This document shows, piece by piece, positions 25,139 to 33,565 of a stretch of DNA of 64,000 nt (position 1 is its first letter; each line of letters begins with the position of its first letter). Below the pieces are notes generated by a model. It was given only the letters and a program-made list of their open reading frames with translations, was not told the DNA's origin and searched no databases. Where the stretch lies: NCBI RefSeq assembly GCF_019972155.1, contig NZ_BOVL01000019.1:165466-229465 (forward strand), read 5' to 3'. The stretch comes from Bradyrhizobium sp. RD5-C2 (GTDB taxonomy: Bacteria > Pseudomonadota > Alphaproteobacteria > Rhizobiales > Xanthobacteraceae). Both the position numbers and the translations under genes were made by a program.

Positions 25139-26149
25139 TTAGTGATCAGCCCAATGAAGAAGAAAAGCGCCAACTGTCACAAAGAAGATGCCGGACCAGA
25201 GCAATGGAGAACCATAGTTAAGTTTCTTCCGCGCCAATCCCAATCTAGGCAACATGGCTTCAACGGCAAGTGCCACCAGAGGGATTAGAATCAGCGACGC
25301 CGCCGTAGCCGCTTCCGATTGGATATGAACCGCTGCGAAGAACCCGCCGCCGATGAAAAACGCTCCTCCGAGGAAAGTAACAACGCATAGATCGAGAGGT
25401 AGCGGTGGCCAAGATGTCTTTGTATCCCGCACGGCCAGCAGCAGACAGACGAACGCAACTCCGCCATACCTGCACATGACCGCAAAGCCAAGGCTGGTAC
25501 CAAATTGGTGTGTACCGGTTCGCACAAGCCAAAGAGAAAAAGCTGTTCCCAAAGCACCGACCACACCGCATAGAATCAACGTAAGTGCGTATGGTGAATC
25601 GAACGGGCGAAGCCCGGTTGACTTGGAGGGTAGATGATCGGCTGGCCAGAGGGCCGGCGCTGAGCCCACAATTGCTAGCCCGCAAACGGCCAATGGAATC
25701 GCAACGACTGTGGCCCAGAATGACGCCGGCCGTGAGCCAGCTAACAGCGCCGCGAGGCCAAGATAGAAGCAAGGACTCAATGTACTATCTATTATTTCGG
25801 AAAGACCGGCACCGAGGCCATCTGCGTTCAGGCCAACCACGGCGATAAAGTAAGACGCCCCGGCGATGCCCGCCGTTGCGAGTAGCGCTGGGTACCAGTA
25901 GCGGATAGACGCGCCATGGGCGGCATCCGGACCATTCCAACCAAACATTACCGGTGCAGCCACTGACGCACCGCAGGCGAGAAAAAAGATTGTCCAGGGT
26001 ATGGTGCCTGGAAGGAGCTTTAGCTCCTCACCAGGAGGCAACTTCGCTTTGATGTCCTTTTGCAGCTTCCCAATAACCGCAACGATCAAATTGGGAACTA
26101 AAGCAACACACAACGCCATGAGAGCGCCCCATAGAAGATCGTGCTGCAT
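25139..26149 (-). CDS. EamA/DMT-type transporter
   Basis: A 336-residue membrane protein with about ten hydrophobic segments in two repeats, as in EamA (drug/metabolite transporter) carriers. Examples are LLWGALMALCVALVPNLIVAV, a segment around ACGASVAAPVMFG, and the last segment LLWSGIFFVTVGAFLLHW. Members export amino acids, sugars or small metabolites; the substrate cannot be read from the sequence. It lies on the strand opposite the biosynthesis-like genes within the R2-R3 block. Confidence 0.75.
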   Translation of the reverse strand: MQHDLLWGALMALCVALVPNLIVAVIGKLQKDIKAKLPPGEELKLLPGTIPWTIFFLACGASVAAPVMFGWNGPDAAHGASIRYWYPALLATAGIAGASYFIAVVGLNADGLGAGLSEIIDSTLSPCFYLGLAALLAGSRPASFWATVVAIPLAVCGLAIVGSAPALWPADHLPSKSTGLRPFDSPYALTLILCGVVGALGTAFSLWLVRTGTHQFGTSLGFAVMCRYGGVAFVCLLLAVRDTKTSWPPLPLDLCVVTFLGGAFFIGGGFFAAVHIQSEAATAASLILIPLVALAVEAMLPRLGLARKKLNYGSPLLWSGIFFVTVGAFLLHWADH

Positions 26150-26221
26150 GACACTCTCACTTCCTTCAAGTGGCGATAAATTGCGACATGGCGCGACACC
26201 ATCGGGGACTAGGCAAACGGA

Positions 26222-27199
26222 CTAGACGCCACTGTTGGGAAGATCAAATACCAAGGCATAGCAAAGGTAAGGTGCTGGATTCTGTATCTCCATGGTGAAT
26301 TCAACATAGGCCGCGCCCTCTCCGCTTTCTGCTTTGGCCAGTTCGGTTCGAAGAACCTCAGGTACTTTGACATCAGTTCCTGTCACGCTTGCTTGACCGA
26401 GAACATTGAAGTATGGCCCCAACCATCTTCGATCGAGTCCGCCAGACAGGAACTGCTCTAGCGTTTTGAAAGGAACGCCGTCAGGAAGGAATTGAAGACA
26501 TCGCGGAATGCTGAATTTGTGCAAGCTGAAGATATCATCTGACATCTTAAGCAGATTTTGTGGAAGGCGAATGAGGAGAACCAATCGATCGACTGGAATG
26601 CCTACCATGCCCCCCAAGTATTCGTACGTCGGGCCGTTTTTCCCCCCGCTCGAAACTGTTGATTTAAGTCGAACCCTGTAACCGAAATCCTTGAGCTCAT
26701 CACTCGCGAGCTCCCACGCGATCGCGACGATTCCGCCCTTATTATCAGGGGAAATAGCGATGGGACGCGACTCGTGATGTTCGTCCGTGATCAGATCAAT
26801 CACTTTTGGATTGGGATCCCATTCTCCGGAATACCAAGTTCTATGCGTTAGAAACGCTGCCTCATCAGCGGAAACGGTTTTCCTGACACCGGTCCAGAGC
26901 CTGAGAACTGTGCAGTCATGGCTTCCGCTATTTTCCTGCGGGGAGACGGTGAAAGCTTGCCAAGACTCTCTGCCAATGACCCGCGCCTGCTGAGGGGTCT
27001 CGAGAGACCTGTCTCGGCCGAAATAGTCTAAGGCGGCGCCCTCGAATAAGGCGGGCGGTATTCTCCGCCGCCGCCAATTGGCCAAATCTGAATCGCTTAG
27101 AGTTCCATGTCCTAAAAGGTCTCGAGCCTTATCCAGGACGTCCTTGGTTTGCAACCAACTTTCAACGTCGGCGACAAGCTGCTCGCGGCCATATTTCAA
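26222..27199 (-). CDS. unknown protein in the R2-R3 block
   Basis: A 325-residue soluble protein with an acidic/aromatic N-terminus (MKYGREQLVADVESWLQ) and a basic SDLANWRRRRIPPALFEG stretch near 40. Repeated beta-rich segments follow (GIVAIAWELAS, VGIPVDRLVLLIRLP). It has no signal peptide or membrane helix. I do not recognise it. It is divergent from aat, with a 191-base AT-rich intergenic region between them that probably holds both promoters. Confidence 0.55.
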   Translation of the reverse strand: MKYGREQLVADVESWLQTKDVLDKARDLLGHGTLSDSDLANWRRRRIPPALFEGAALDYFGRDRSLETPQQARVIGRESWQAFTVSPQENSGSHDCTVLRLWTGVRKTVSADEAAFLTHRTWYSGEWDPNPKVIDLITDEHHESRPIAISPDNKGGIVAIAWELASDELKDFGYRVRLKSTVSSGGKNGPTYEYLGGMVGIPVDRLVLLIRLPQNLLKMSDDIFSLHKFSIPRCLQFLPDGVPFKTLEQFLSGGLDRRWLGPYFNVLGQASVTGTDVKVPEVLRTELAKAESGEGAAYVEFTMEIQNPAPYLCYALVFDLPNSGV

Positions 27200-27390
27200 A
27201 GTCCACTCCCGATCTAGTTTTCCCAGTCATCTGGCTTCTTATATCACGTCATTTGACGGTTGCATCGATGCATCAACCGCATCACCGTCTTGTGACGAGA
27301 AAATTCATAGCAAACTCTTCGGTCAATTGACCAATAAAAATTAGAATCCATATTGTGCAACAAATAACATGCCAATTGACAGGAGGCAAG

Positions 27391-28149
27391 ATGAGCGGTC
27401 CTGATGAGCGGTCGAGGATTGGCGAGCTGGAATTTGGTTCACCGTGCTCAGCCTTTGCCGCGTCGCCTGCTGATTCCCTCAATGGGCTCGTAACAGACAG
27501 GGTGACGATCACGTCTGAAACGGTCTTGTGCGCCTATCAGCACGGGGTCTTTCCGTGGAGCGTCGATCCTCTGTCAGGTCATGGAAGATGGTATCACCCT
27601 CCGCGACGCGGAGTGTTGTCTCTGCCTTGCCGGGCCATCAGCCGCACAGACCGCGCCTTCATCGCCGCGGCGCAGGCTGACCGGGGCTTGGAGATCACCA
27701 TCAACAAGGATTTTGAGGGCGTTATCCAAGCGTGCGCAGCGATGCCCCGACATCGTCTCTTGGCTTCCTTAGAAGGCGGGCAGGAGATAAAGCGTAAGAT
27801 TCCCGCCAAGACTTGGATTACGGCGGACTTCATCGCCGCTTATTGCAAATTGCATCAACTGGGCGTCGCCCACAGCATCGAGGTTCGTCGCGAGGGCCGT
27901 TTGGTGGCCGGGCTCTATGGGGTCGACGTGCGCGGTGTCTTTTCCGGCGAATCCATGTTCCACATCGAATCTGACGTCACAAAACTGGCCTTTTGGGCCT
28001 TGATTGAACGGCTGCAGGCAATCGGTCGCACGTTTATCGACACCCAAATGGCAGTCGGTCTCGCCGGCAAGTGGGGTGCACAGCTTGTTCCTCGAGGGGA
28101 ATTTGAACAGCTCCGTGAGCGCGCGGGACTCCAGTTTAGGCCATTTTGA
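27391..28149 (+). CDS. aat: leucyl/phenylalanyl-tRNA--protein transferase homologue
   Basis: A 252-residue GNAT-like aminoacyl-transferase. Members move Leu, Phe or Met from tRNA to an N-terminal Lys/Arg (N-degron). Family signatures: GVFPWSVD (about 52-59), GRWYHPPRRGVL (about 65-76), FEGVIQACA, TWITADFIAAYCKLHQLGVAHSIE (shown here in parts; about 147-171), and GVFSGESMFH (about 188-197). AGGAGG at -9 fixes the ATG at 27391. The N-terminus is about 40 residues longer than needed. Placement in an island beside a desaturase and an ATP-grasp ligase is odd: it may be an extra copy for degradation or a tRNA-dependent enzyme of a small-molecule pathway. Confidence 0.9.
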   Translation: MSGPDERSRIGELEFGSPCSAFAASPADSLNGLVTDRVTITSETVLCAYQHGVFPWSVDPLSGHGRWYHPPRRGVLSLPCRAISRTDRAFIAAAQADRGLEITINKDFEGVIQACAAMPRHRLLASLEGGQEIKRKIPAKTWITADFIAAYCKLHQLGVAHSIEVRREGRLVAGLYGVDVRGVFSGESMFHIESDVTKLAFWALIERLQAIGRTFIDTQMAVGLAGKWGAQLVPRGEFEQLRERAGLQFRPF

Positions 28150-28652
28150 TCATGAGCGCGGCCCCCTTTTTTGCGTCGCTTCTCCCGCCGTAGGGGTCCG
28201 CAGCGGCGCAGCGTAAACCCAAGCCGGATTGAACCGCGGCTAACCCGCGCGACACCTGCTCCTGTGGTTCCGCGCCATTCGTCGTGCATCCGAGGCTGTT
28301 TAGCGTAGCGCCGAGCTCAGGCTCGAAGCCCCTCCCTCCGTGGTGGCATGTTGCTGGTTCGCGAGCATCTCGCCCGCTGCTTGGTCGGCCACCCTGGTCG
28401 CCCCGAAAGATCCCAAGCCCATTCCTAACCCCTTTCTCGCTGCGTGCCATGGGGGTAGCTGCAGTATTATATTACCGGGATTCTTAAAGCATGGAATAAA
28501 GGGGATCAACCGACCGTCGATGCCAGTCGATCGAATCACTCACATGTGACATTAATTTGGTTACATCGCATTGACTGCATCAGTATTCGTGTCTTTATCT
28601 ATGTAACATGTGGCATAGCCCACGACATAGAGTAGGATCCACGGAGACCAAG
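28150..28652. promoter_or_regulatory. intergenic region upstream of the desaturase operon with repeated ACATGT elements
   Basis: No gene is visible in these 503 bases. Near the 3' end lie a palindrome CACATGTG (28541-28548), an inverted pair GTTACAT (28560-28566) and ATGTAAC (28601-28607), and a second ACATGTGG next to the latter. They sit 45-110 bases before the desaturase ATG, the right place for operator sites. The promoter itself is not clear: TTGACT at 28571 has no good -10 at standard spacing. Confidence 0.35.
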
Positions 28653-29756
28653 ATGACCACCGAAATCCGCTCCGCGCTGGCAGCCCGACTTCCGAAGCTG
28701 GTGCAACCCGCTGTTACTTTCCTCACCGGTGAGCCGACGAACAGTGAGGTTCCGCTGTTCCGGCATAACTCGGCATCCCGCATTGCTTCCGCGTCCTTCA
28801 CCTTGATCCTTGGCGTGTCCCTGTCCGTCGGCTGGACTTGGGGCGGCGCCGCCTTTCTTGCCGTGGTTCCGATCGGACTGCTTCTGACGACCGGAGCCAT
28901 GCGAACCCTCTACGTTGGCATCGCCCACCACGCCTCGCACGGGACGGTTCTCGACACGCCGCGGGCTAATGCCATCCTCGGCGACGTCATCTCCATGCTC
29001 CTCGTCACCCTGGCGCATGATCGTTATCAGGTTGAGCACGCGCGCGACCACCACTCGCCGCGGAAACTCAGCACGCAAGATGACCCCGACCTGCGCTTCT
29101 TGATCGACGTTTGCGGGTTCGATCCCTCGCGTTCGCGCGCCTGGAATTGGACCCAGCTTGCGCGCATCCTCACCTCCCCCCGCTGGTATGCGACCTATTT
29201 CCTGGCAAGGATCCGGGGTTCGATCACCTCGCCGACGCGCGCCGTCGCTGTGACCTTCATCCAGGCCACCGTGTTCGCGGGTCTCACCGCGGCCACCAAG
29301 CAGCCGCTGGCCTGGTTCGTCGGCTGGTTCATCCCGCTCGTCGTCGGCTTCGCCGCGTCCGCGGTCCTGCAATTCCTTTCGGAGCATCGTTGGCTGGCAG
29401 GCAAGCCGGTGACCATCGCTCGCTTCCTCGGAGATGCGCCGCCGAACCATGCGGTCGGCTGGGTCAAGTGGTTGGGGCGCGCCGTGACGGTCCATCTGGC
29501 GGCACGGGTTGCGGTCCTCGTCAGCGACCTCAGCCAGCACGATCTGCATCACGTGATGGTGCGCTCGGACTGGGCCAATCCCTCGTTCGCCAGGCGGGAC
29601 TACTTGCTCGCCCACCCAGGTCGCCTGCACGACGCGTACGGCAGCCTCGCAGATCACATCGATGCGACCTTTGTCGCGTGGGAAATCCTCGCCCGTCAGG
29701 CGACGGCAACCACGCCGCTGCCGCAGCCGATCCTCTCCAACCAGTCAAGCTCTTAG
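28653..29756 (+). CDS. membrane fatty-acid-desaturase-like enzyme
   Basis: A 367-residue integral-membrane di-iron enzyme with the three histidine boxes: HHASH (92-96), HARDHH (129-134) and HDLHH (296-300). Hydrophobic helices lie at about 48-82 and 195-240. Members desaturate or hydroxylate acyl chains or small molecules; rhizobitoxine RtxC belongs to this superfamily. I placed the start at 28653 because GGAGACCAAG precedes it; an in-frame ATG at 28608 would add 15 residues. A 20-base gap to the ATP-grasp gene indicates an operon. Confidence 0.88.
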   Translation: MTTEIRSALAARLPKLVQPAVTFLTGEPTNSEVPLFRHNSASRIASASFTLILGVSLSVGWTWGGAAFLAVVPIGLLLTTGAMRTLYVGIAHHASHGTVLDTPRANAILGDVISMLLVTLAHDRYQVEHARDHHSPRKLSTQDDPDLRFLIDVCGFDPSRSRAWNWTQLARILTSPRWYATYFLARIRGSITSPTRAVAVTFIQATVFAGLTAATKQPLAWFVGWFIPLVVGFAASAVLQFLSEHRWLAGKPVTIARFLGDAPPNHAVGWVKWLGRAVTVHLAARVAVLVSDLSQHDLHHVMVRSDWANPSFARRDYLLAHPGRLHDAYGSLADHIDATFVAWEILARQATATTPLPQPILSNQSSS

Positions 29757-29776
29757 CCAGCAAACAGGAGACCACT

Positions 29777-31024
29777 ATGAAGATCGCCGTCACAGATCCC
29801 ATCTCGTCCGGTTCGCTGCTCGCGCGGCGCGCCCAGCAGCTCGGGCACTCCGTGATCGAGCTTCGCACCTTCGACGCTCGCTCCGAGTATTACACGCGCG
29901 GTTACGATCCGAGCATCTTCGAACGCACCATCGAGTACGATGGTGACGACGCGGCCGCCATCCACGCCCTGCGCGACGTCGACCGGATCATCGTCGGCGC
30001 CGACAGCGGCGTCGCCATCACCGATCGGCTGAAGCTCTATCGCGGTGAGCTGAAGAACGATCCGAAGACGATCCTTGCCCGCTCCGACAAGGTCGAGCAG
30101 GCCCTTCAGTTCGACGCTGCGGGCCTGTCGGTGGTCCCCCAGAAGTACTTCACCGCCGACGAGATCGACGCCGCCCTACGCTTCGCCCAATCGAGAGGGT
30201 TCCCGGAGCGGCCGATGGTGCTCAAGCCTCGCGCGAGCGGCGGAACGAACAATGTCCGGTTGGTCGGCGACGCCGGCGAATTCGCGGCTGCGTTTCACGC
30301 TGTCAGCAGCGCGAAAAGCCTGTACGAGCGGCCGAACGGCGGCGTGCTCGTCATGGACTATCTGCACCCCGAAGAGGCTGAGGAGTTCGTCGTCGACGCC
30401 GTCTCAGCCGAAGGCGAGCATTTCGTCACCGACATCTGGCGCTATGAAAAAGCGCCGCTGAACGGCACGCCGGCCATGTACCGCTCGATGCAGCTGGTGT
30501 CCTTCGAGGATGCGCAGGGCCTGACGGATTACGCCCGCGACCTCCTGGATGCGGTCGGATACCGTGAGGGGGCGTCGCATGCGGAAGTGTGGCGGACCGA
30601 TAAGGGCTTTCGTCCGGTCGAAATCGGCTTTCGCTTGCCGGGTCTCATCACCCGCATTTCCGCGGATGCGACCGGCAGGGATCAAATCGACTTGACGCTG
30701 AAGGCAGCGCTCGATCCGTTGCAGCTGATCCGAAGCTTGCGCGCCTCGACCGACCGCCGCGCGACGCCGGCCTCGGTCGTCTTCCTGGCGAGCCCGATGA
30801 AGGGACGGCTGCAGCGCCCGTTTCCCGCAGAAACGGTGCGCGCGCTCCCTTCCTTCCACTCGATGGCGATCAAGGCGCAGCAGGTCGGCGACACCTACAA
30901 CGAGACCGTCGACGTCGCGACGATCGCTGGCTGGATCGGCCTCCTTCACGACGATCCGGCGACCATCGCGAAGGACGTGGCGACCCTTCGAGAGATCGAA
31001 CATCAACTCTACCACGGCAAATAG
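29777..31024 (+). CDS. ATP-grasp ligase (amino-acid ligase-like)
   Basis: A 415-residue ATP-grasp enzyme. The N-terminal Rossmann part starts KIAVTDPISSG. The ATP-binding Lys and glycine loop are VLKPRASGGTNNVRL (K150). Adenine and Mg sites are EEFVVDAVS (about 202-210), SHAEVW (E270) and PVEIGFRLPG (E282). The pattern resembles L-amino-acid ligases (BacD/YwfE type) that join two amino acids at the expense of ATP, but substrate specificity is unknown. CAGGAGACC precedes the ATG. It sits between a desaturase and an exporter in one operon. Confidence 0.85.
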   Translation: MKIAVTDPISSGSLLARRAQQLGHSVIELRTFDARSEYYTRGYDPSIFERTIEYDGDDAAAIHALRDVDRIIVGADSGVAITDRLKLYRGELKNDPKTILARSDKVEQALQFDAAGLSVVPQKYFTADEIDAALRFAQSRGFPERPMVLKPRASGGTNNVRLVGDAGEFAAAFHAVSSAKSLYERPNGGVLVMDYLHPEEAEEFVVDAVSAEGEHFVTDIWRYEKAPLNGTPAMYRSMQLVSFEDAQGLTDYARDLLDAVGYREGASHAEVWRTDKGFRPVEIGFRLPGLITRISADATGRDQIDLTLKAALDPLQLIRSLRASTDRRATPASVVFLASPMKGRLQRPFPAETVRALPSFHSMAIKAQQVGDTYNETVDVATIAGWIGLLHDDPATIAKDVATLREIEHQLYHGK

Positions 31025-31037
31025 ACAGGAGGTTTCC

Positions 31038-32006
31038 GTGACAATCGTTGTTTCGCGAGACATGATTGCGACCGCCCGCCGCTGGCGGCATTCGATGGTT
31101 GCCGGATGGATGCTGACCATCACCGTTCTTTGCTGGGCGATCTCGTTCCCGATCGCCAAGCAGGCATTGAACGAATGGAAGGACTTCAAGTTCTTCTTCC
31201 TCGCCGGCCGGTTCTGGTTGGCGTTCCTGCTCTTCGCGCCATTCGCTTTCTATCGGTATGGTCTCGCTACGATGATCCGCCATATCAAGCCGGGATTGCT
31301 GATCGGTGCGTCACTCGTTCTGACGTACGCTTTCCAGTACGAGGCTCTTCGATCGCCGGGCACCTCGGGTGAGGTGGCATTCATATCCGCCTTCAGCTCG
31401 GTGCTGGTTCCGCTCGTCATGTGGATCGTGTATCGCTCCGATGTCCGGTTGACGACGCTTGCGGGCCTGGTGACTGCGACCGTCGGCGTGATCCTGATGA
31501 CCGTCAGGGACGGGCTGCTCAGTCTGAGCCCAGCCGCCGTGTTGTCCGTCGTCGGCGCCTTCGGAATAGCGCTGAACACCATCCTGGTCGCATCCTTCCG
31601 CAAGATGGAATCCTCGCCCGGAACACCGCGGTACGATACCGTGCCTCTCCTGGTCACGCAGTTCATGACTGTCGCGCTGGGAACGAGCCTCGCCGCGCTC
31701 GCCTTCGAACAACCGCAGCATGGCTTCCCGACCTGGAGCGGCAGCGCCATGTTCGGGATGATCTTCATGTCCGTGGTCGCCACCGGCCTTGCTTTCTATC
31801 TCCAAACCAGGTTCCAGCGAGACATCTCGGCGGACCGCGCCGCGCTGATTTTCACGATCGAGCCGGCTGCGGCCGCACTTTTCTCCTACGTCTTGCTCGG
31901 CGAAATCTTCACGGCCCGAATGGCGGTCGGGGCTGCGCTCATTCTCGCTGGAGTAGGCGCGGCAGAGTACTACGCGGCACGGCGTAAACTGCGCCGTGCC
32001 GGCTAA
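31038..32006 (+). CDS. EamA/DMT-type exporter of the desaturase-ligase operon
   Basis: A 322-residue transporter with ten predicted helices in two EamA repeats: WMLTITVLCWAISFPIAKQAL opens repeat 1 (AISFPIAK resembles the family's W-x-x-x-F/P start), and ISADRAALIFTIEPAAAALF near the end is typical of the second repeat. CAGGAGG lies 6 bases before the GTG start, and only 13 bases separate it from the ligase gene. It probably exports the product of the two enzymes. Confidence 0.85.
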   Translation: MTIVVSRDMIATARRWRHSMVAGWMLTITVLCWAISFPIAKQALNEWKDFKFFFLAGRFWLAFLLFAPFAFYRYGLATMIRHIKPGLLIGASLVLTYAFQYEALRSPGTSGEVAFISAFSSVLVPLVMWIVYRSDVRLTTLAGLVTATVGVILMTVRDGLLSLSPAAVLSVVGAFGIALNTILVASFRKMESSPGTPRYDTVPLLVTQFMTVALGTSLAALAFEQPQHGFPTWSGSAMFGMIFMSVVATGLAFYLQTRFQRDISADRAALIFTIEPAAAALFSYVLLGEIFTARMAVGAALILAGVGAAEYYAARRKLRRAG

Positions 32007-32046
32007 AACCGTCTCGTTGTTCAATTGCAAAGCGGAGTATCGCACC

Positions 32047-32256
32047 ATGGGTACGGCATTCATCATCTATCTTCTGATCATGGTTCCGGTGAGCATCCTG
32101 CTGAGTGTGGGAGGCGCGCGCGGCAACCCGTCACAGAGTGACAATCCATTCAATTCAGATCGCAAGAAGGGATGGGATCCGTCCGAAACCGACAGCTTCG
32201 GCCATACGAGTCATTGGCACGAACACAATCATCACGACCACAGCTCTCCGTTTTAG
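32047..32256 (+). CDS. small membrane peptide with histidine-rich tail
   Basis: A 69-residue peptide. One N-terminal helix, AFIIYLLIMVPVSILLSVGG, is followed by a polar linker and an end with seven His within 16 residues (HTSHWHEHNHHDHSSPF). GGAGTATCGCACC precedes the ATG. It lies 40 bases after the exporter. A His-rich tail could bind Fe, Zn or Ni, perhaps serving the di-iron desaturase; this is inference. It may also be a small lipid- or metal-associated peptide unrelated to the operon. Confidence 0.6.
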   Translation: MGTAFIIYLLIMVPVSILLSVGGARGNPSQSDNPFNSDRKKGWDPSETDSFGHTSHWHEHNHHDHSSPF

Positions 32257-32340
32257 GGGGCTGCTCGCTTCGTTACTATCTGCTCGGATGAACCCATCGT
32301 ACCGTGACCTCGCGTCAACAGTCCTGCAAGGCGAAAGAGC

Positions 32341-32523
32341 ATGACGGCGGAACGGAATCTCGAAGACATGGCCTTGCCAGCAGGGGAAGCTCGTCAGCGC
32401 CTAGACGACCTGCGCAATTCAGGACTCCTCTCCCGGAAAGAATGGGCAGAGAGGGTGCGCGAACTCGACAGGTTTGTAGACACCGCCATTTCAAATCGCT
32501 GGATACGCAAACACCTCTTATAA
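32341..32523 (+). CDS. small soluble protein, SHOCT-like
   Basis: A 60-residue charged protein. AGEARQRLDDLRNSGLLSRK and EWAERVRELDRFVD look like a short oligomerisation (SHOCT-like) helix pair, L-x-x-L-x-x-x-G-L-L/I-[ST]-x-x-E/Q. A GGCGAAAGAGC site precedes the ATG. It is the last gene before repeat R3. Function unknown. Confidence 0.45.
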   Translation: MTAERNLEDMALPAGEARQRLDDLRNSGLLSRKEWAERVRELDRFVDTAISNRWIRKHLL

Positions 32524-32641
32524 CGGAGGTCGACGCGTTCTCAAAAAACTGATCCGTTTAGGGAGCGAAGCGTATGTCGCCCCCCTGATTCACCAAATGT
32601 GAGCGTTTGGCGCTACGCCCTTTCAATCGCTTCCTGGAGTA

Positions 32642-32688
32642 ACTCGATGGCTCTCCTTTTGGGGGATCCCTAAATCGGCTACCCGGGG
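32642..32688 (+). repeat. 47-bp direct repeat, copy R3
   Basis: ACTCGATGGCTCTCCTTTTG, then GGGGAT, then the common core CCCTAAATCGGCTACCCGGG. It ends 6 bases before the 3' end of the tyrosine recombinase gene. R2 to R3 spans about 7.94 kb; R1 to R2 about 1.43 kb. Confidence 0.9.
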
Positions 32689-32694
32689 TTTTTA

Positions 32695-33279
32695 TCACAT
32701 TTGCTGAACCACCCGTCGTTGGGCGTCGACATCCTGCTCGATGTAGCGCTCCGTAGTTCTCAGATTGACGTGCCCAGCGAGCATTTGGACGTCCCTCAAC
32801 GAGCCACCCACAGTCGGAATCTTCCGAGCTGCGTTCGTGATGAATGTCCTTCGTCCGCTGTGGCTCGAGCAACCCAAAAATCCGAGGTGCCGGTACCACC
32901 GTTGAAACATATTCACGATAGCTTGGGGCGAAGTGGACAGTCCACGCTCCGTGCTGATGACGAACGGTCCCGCAAAATGCACCACCTTGCGCCTGTATTC
33001 GATGAGCGCCGCTCGGACGTGGCTGTTCAAGGGGATCATCCTGCCTGAGTTACCTTTGCTCGCTACGTCCTGGAGGCAAATCTGGTAGCCGATCTCTCCG
33101 GAAGAGTCGTTGGTCATCCACCAGGTGAGGCGAGCGATCTCTTTCGCCCTCAGCCCGGCTTTCACCGACAACAGGAAGATGAGCCGATTGCGTTCCGGGT
33201 GCCGTGTACCTGAGAGGTACGAGAGCATGGCCTCGATCTGACCCTTGCTCAACGTCTTGGCTTGCTTACCGAGTCCCAA
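32695..33279 (-). CDS. catalytic-domain-only tyrosine recombinase
   Basis: A 194-residue recombinase with the complete active-site set: Arg in KAGLRAKEIARL (about 46), Lys in VASKGNSGRMIPL, HSGR (HxxR) in SSHSGRRTFIT, a second His in LAGHVNLRTTERYI, and the nucleophile Tyr in that last segment. There is no N-terminal SAM-like core-binding domain, so it resembles FimB/FimE-size enzymes. A perfect hairpin (33395-33426) lies upstream of its start, and repeat R3 lies at its 3' end. It is distinct from the serine recombinase that inserted the island. Confidence 0.88.
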   Translation of the reverse strand: MGLGKQAKTLSKGQIEAMLSYLSGTRHPERNRLIFLLSVKAGLRAKEIARLTWWMTNDSSGEIGYQICLQDVASKGNSGRMIPLNSHVRAALIEYRRKVVHFAGPFVISTERGLSTSPQAIVNMFQRWYRHLGFLGCSSHSGRRTFITNAARKIPTVGGSLRDVQMLAGHVNLRTTERYIEQDVDAQRRVVQQM

Positions 33280-33394
33280 TTTGCCCTCCTGACTGGTTAC
33301 TTATGGTCAGCAGGACGCTGGATTGTAACGGGTCAGGCAGGCACGTACATGCTTGGCCGGAAATAATGCGTGGTAGCTCAGGGCCTTGTTTTGA

Positions 33395-33426
33395 CTGATG
33401 ATAGAATTGTCCTTCTATCATCAGTT
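33395..33426. other. perfect 13-bp inverted repeat upstream of the tyrosine recombinase
   Basis: ACTGATGATAGAA (33395-33407) and TTCTATCATCAGT (33414-33426) are separated by TTGTCC. There is no T-run. It lies in the 286-base divergent region between the recombinase and the HAD gene. It could be an operator or a recombination site. Confidence 0.6.
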
Positions 33427-33565
33427 CGCCGCTCGCCGGCGACGGGCAGTGCTTGCTGGGTATCGACGATTTGAAGCCACGCCTAAGGTGGCGCAGACCG
33501 ATGCAGTTCGCTATGAGTAAAGGGGCCCTTCAGCGGGGGGCCAAAGCTCTTGCTGGACACAGCTG

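Noticed and set aside
28653..31024. Rhizobitoxine biosynthesis (rtxC-type) locus.
   Set aside because: A membrane desaturase is shared with that pathway, but no rtxA-like transaminase/sulfhydrylase or other rtx genes are present, and the ligase does not belong to it by anything I can see.
23276..32688. Integron attC array or CRISPR.
   Set aside because: Repeats are only three, 1.4 and 7.9 kb apart, without internal attC-type dyads or uniform spacers; no cas or intI genes. No CRISPR array is seen anywhere in the window.
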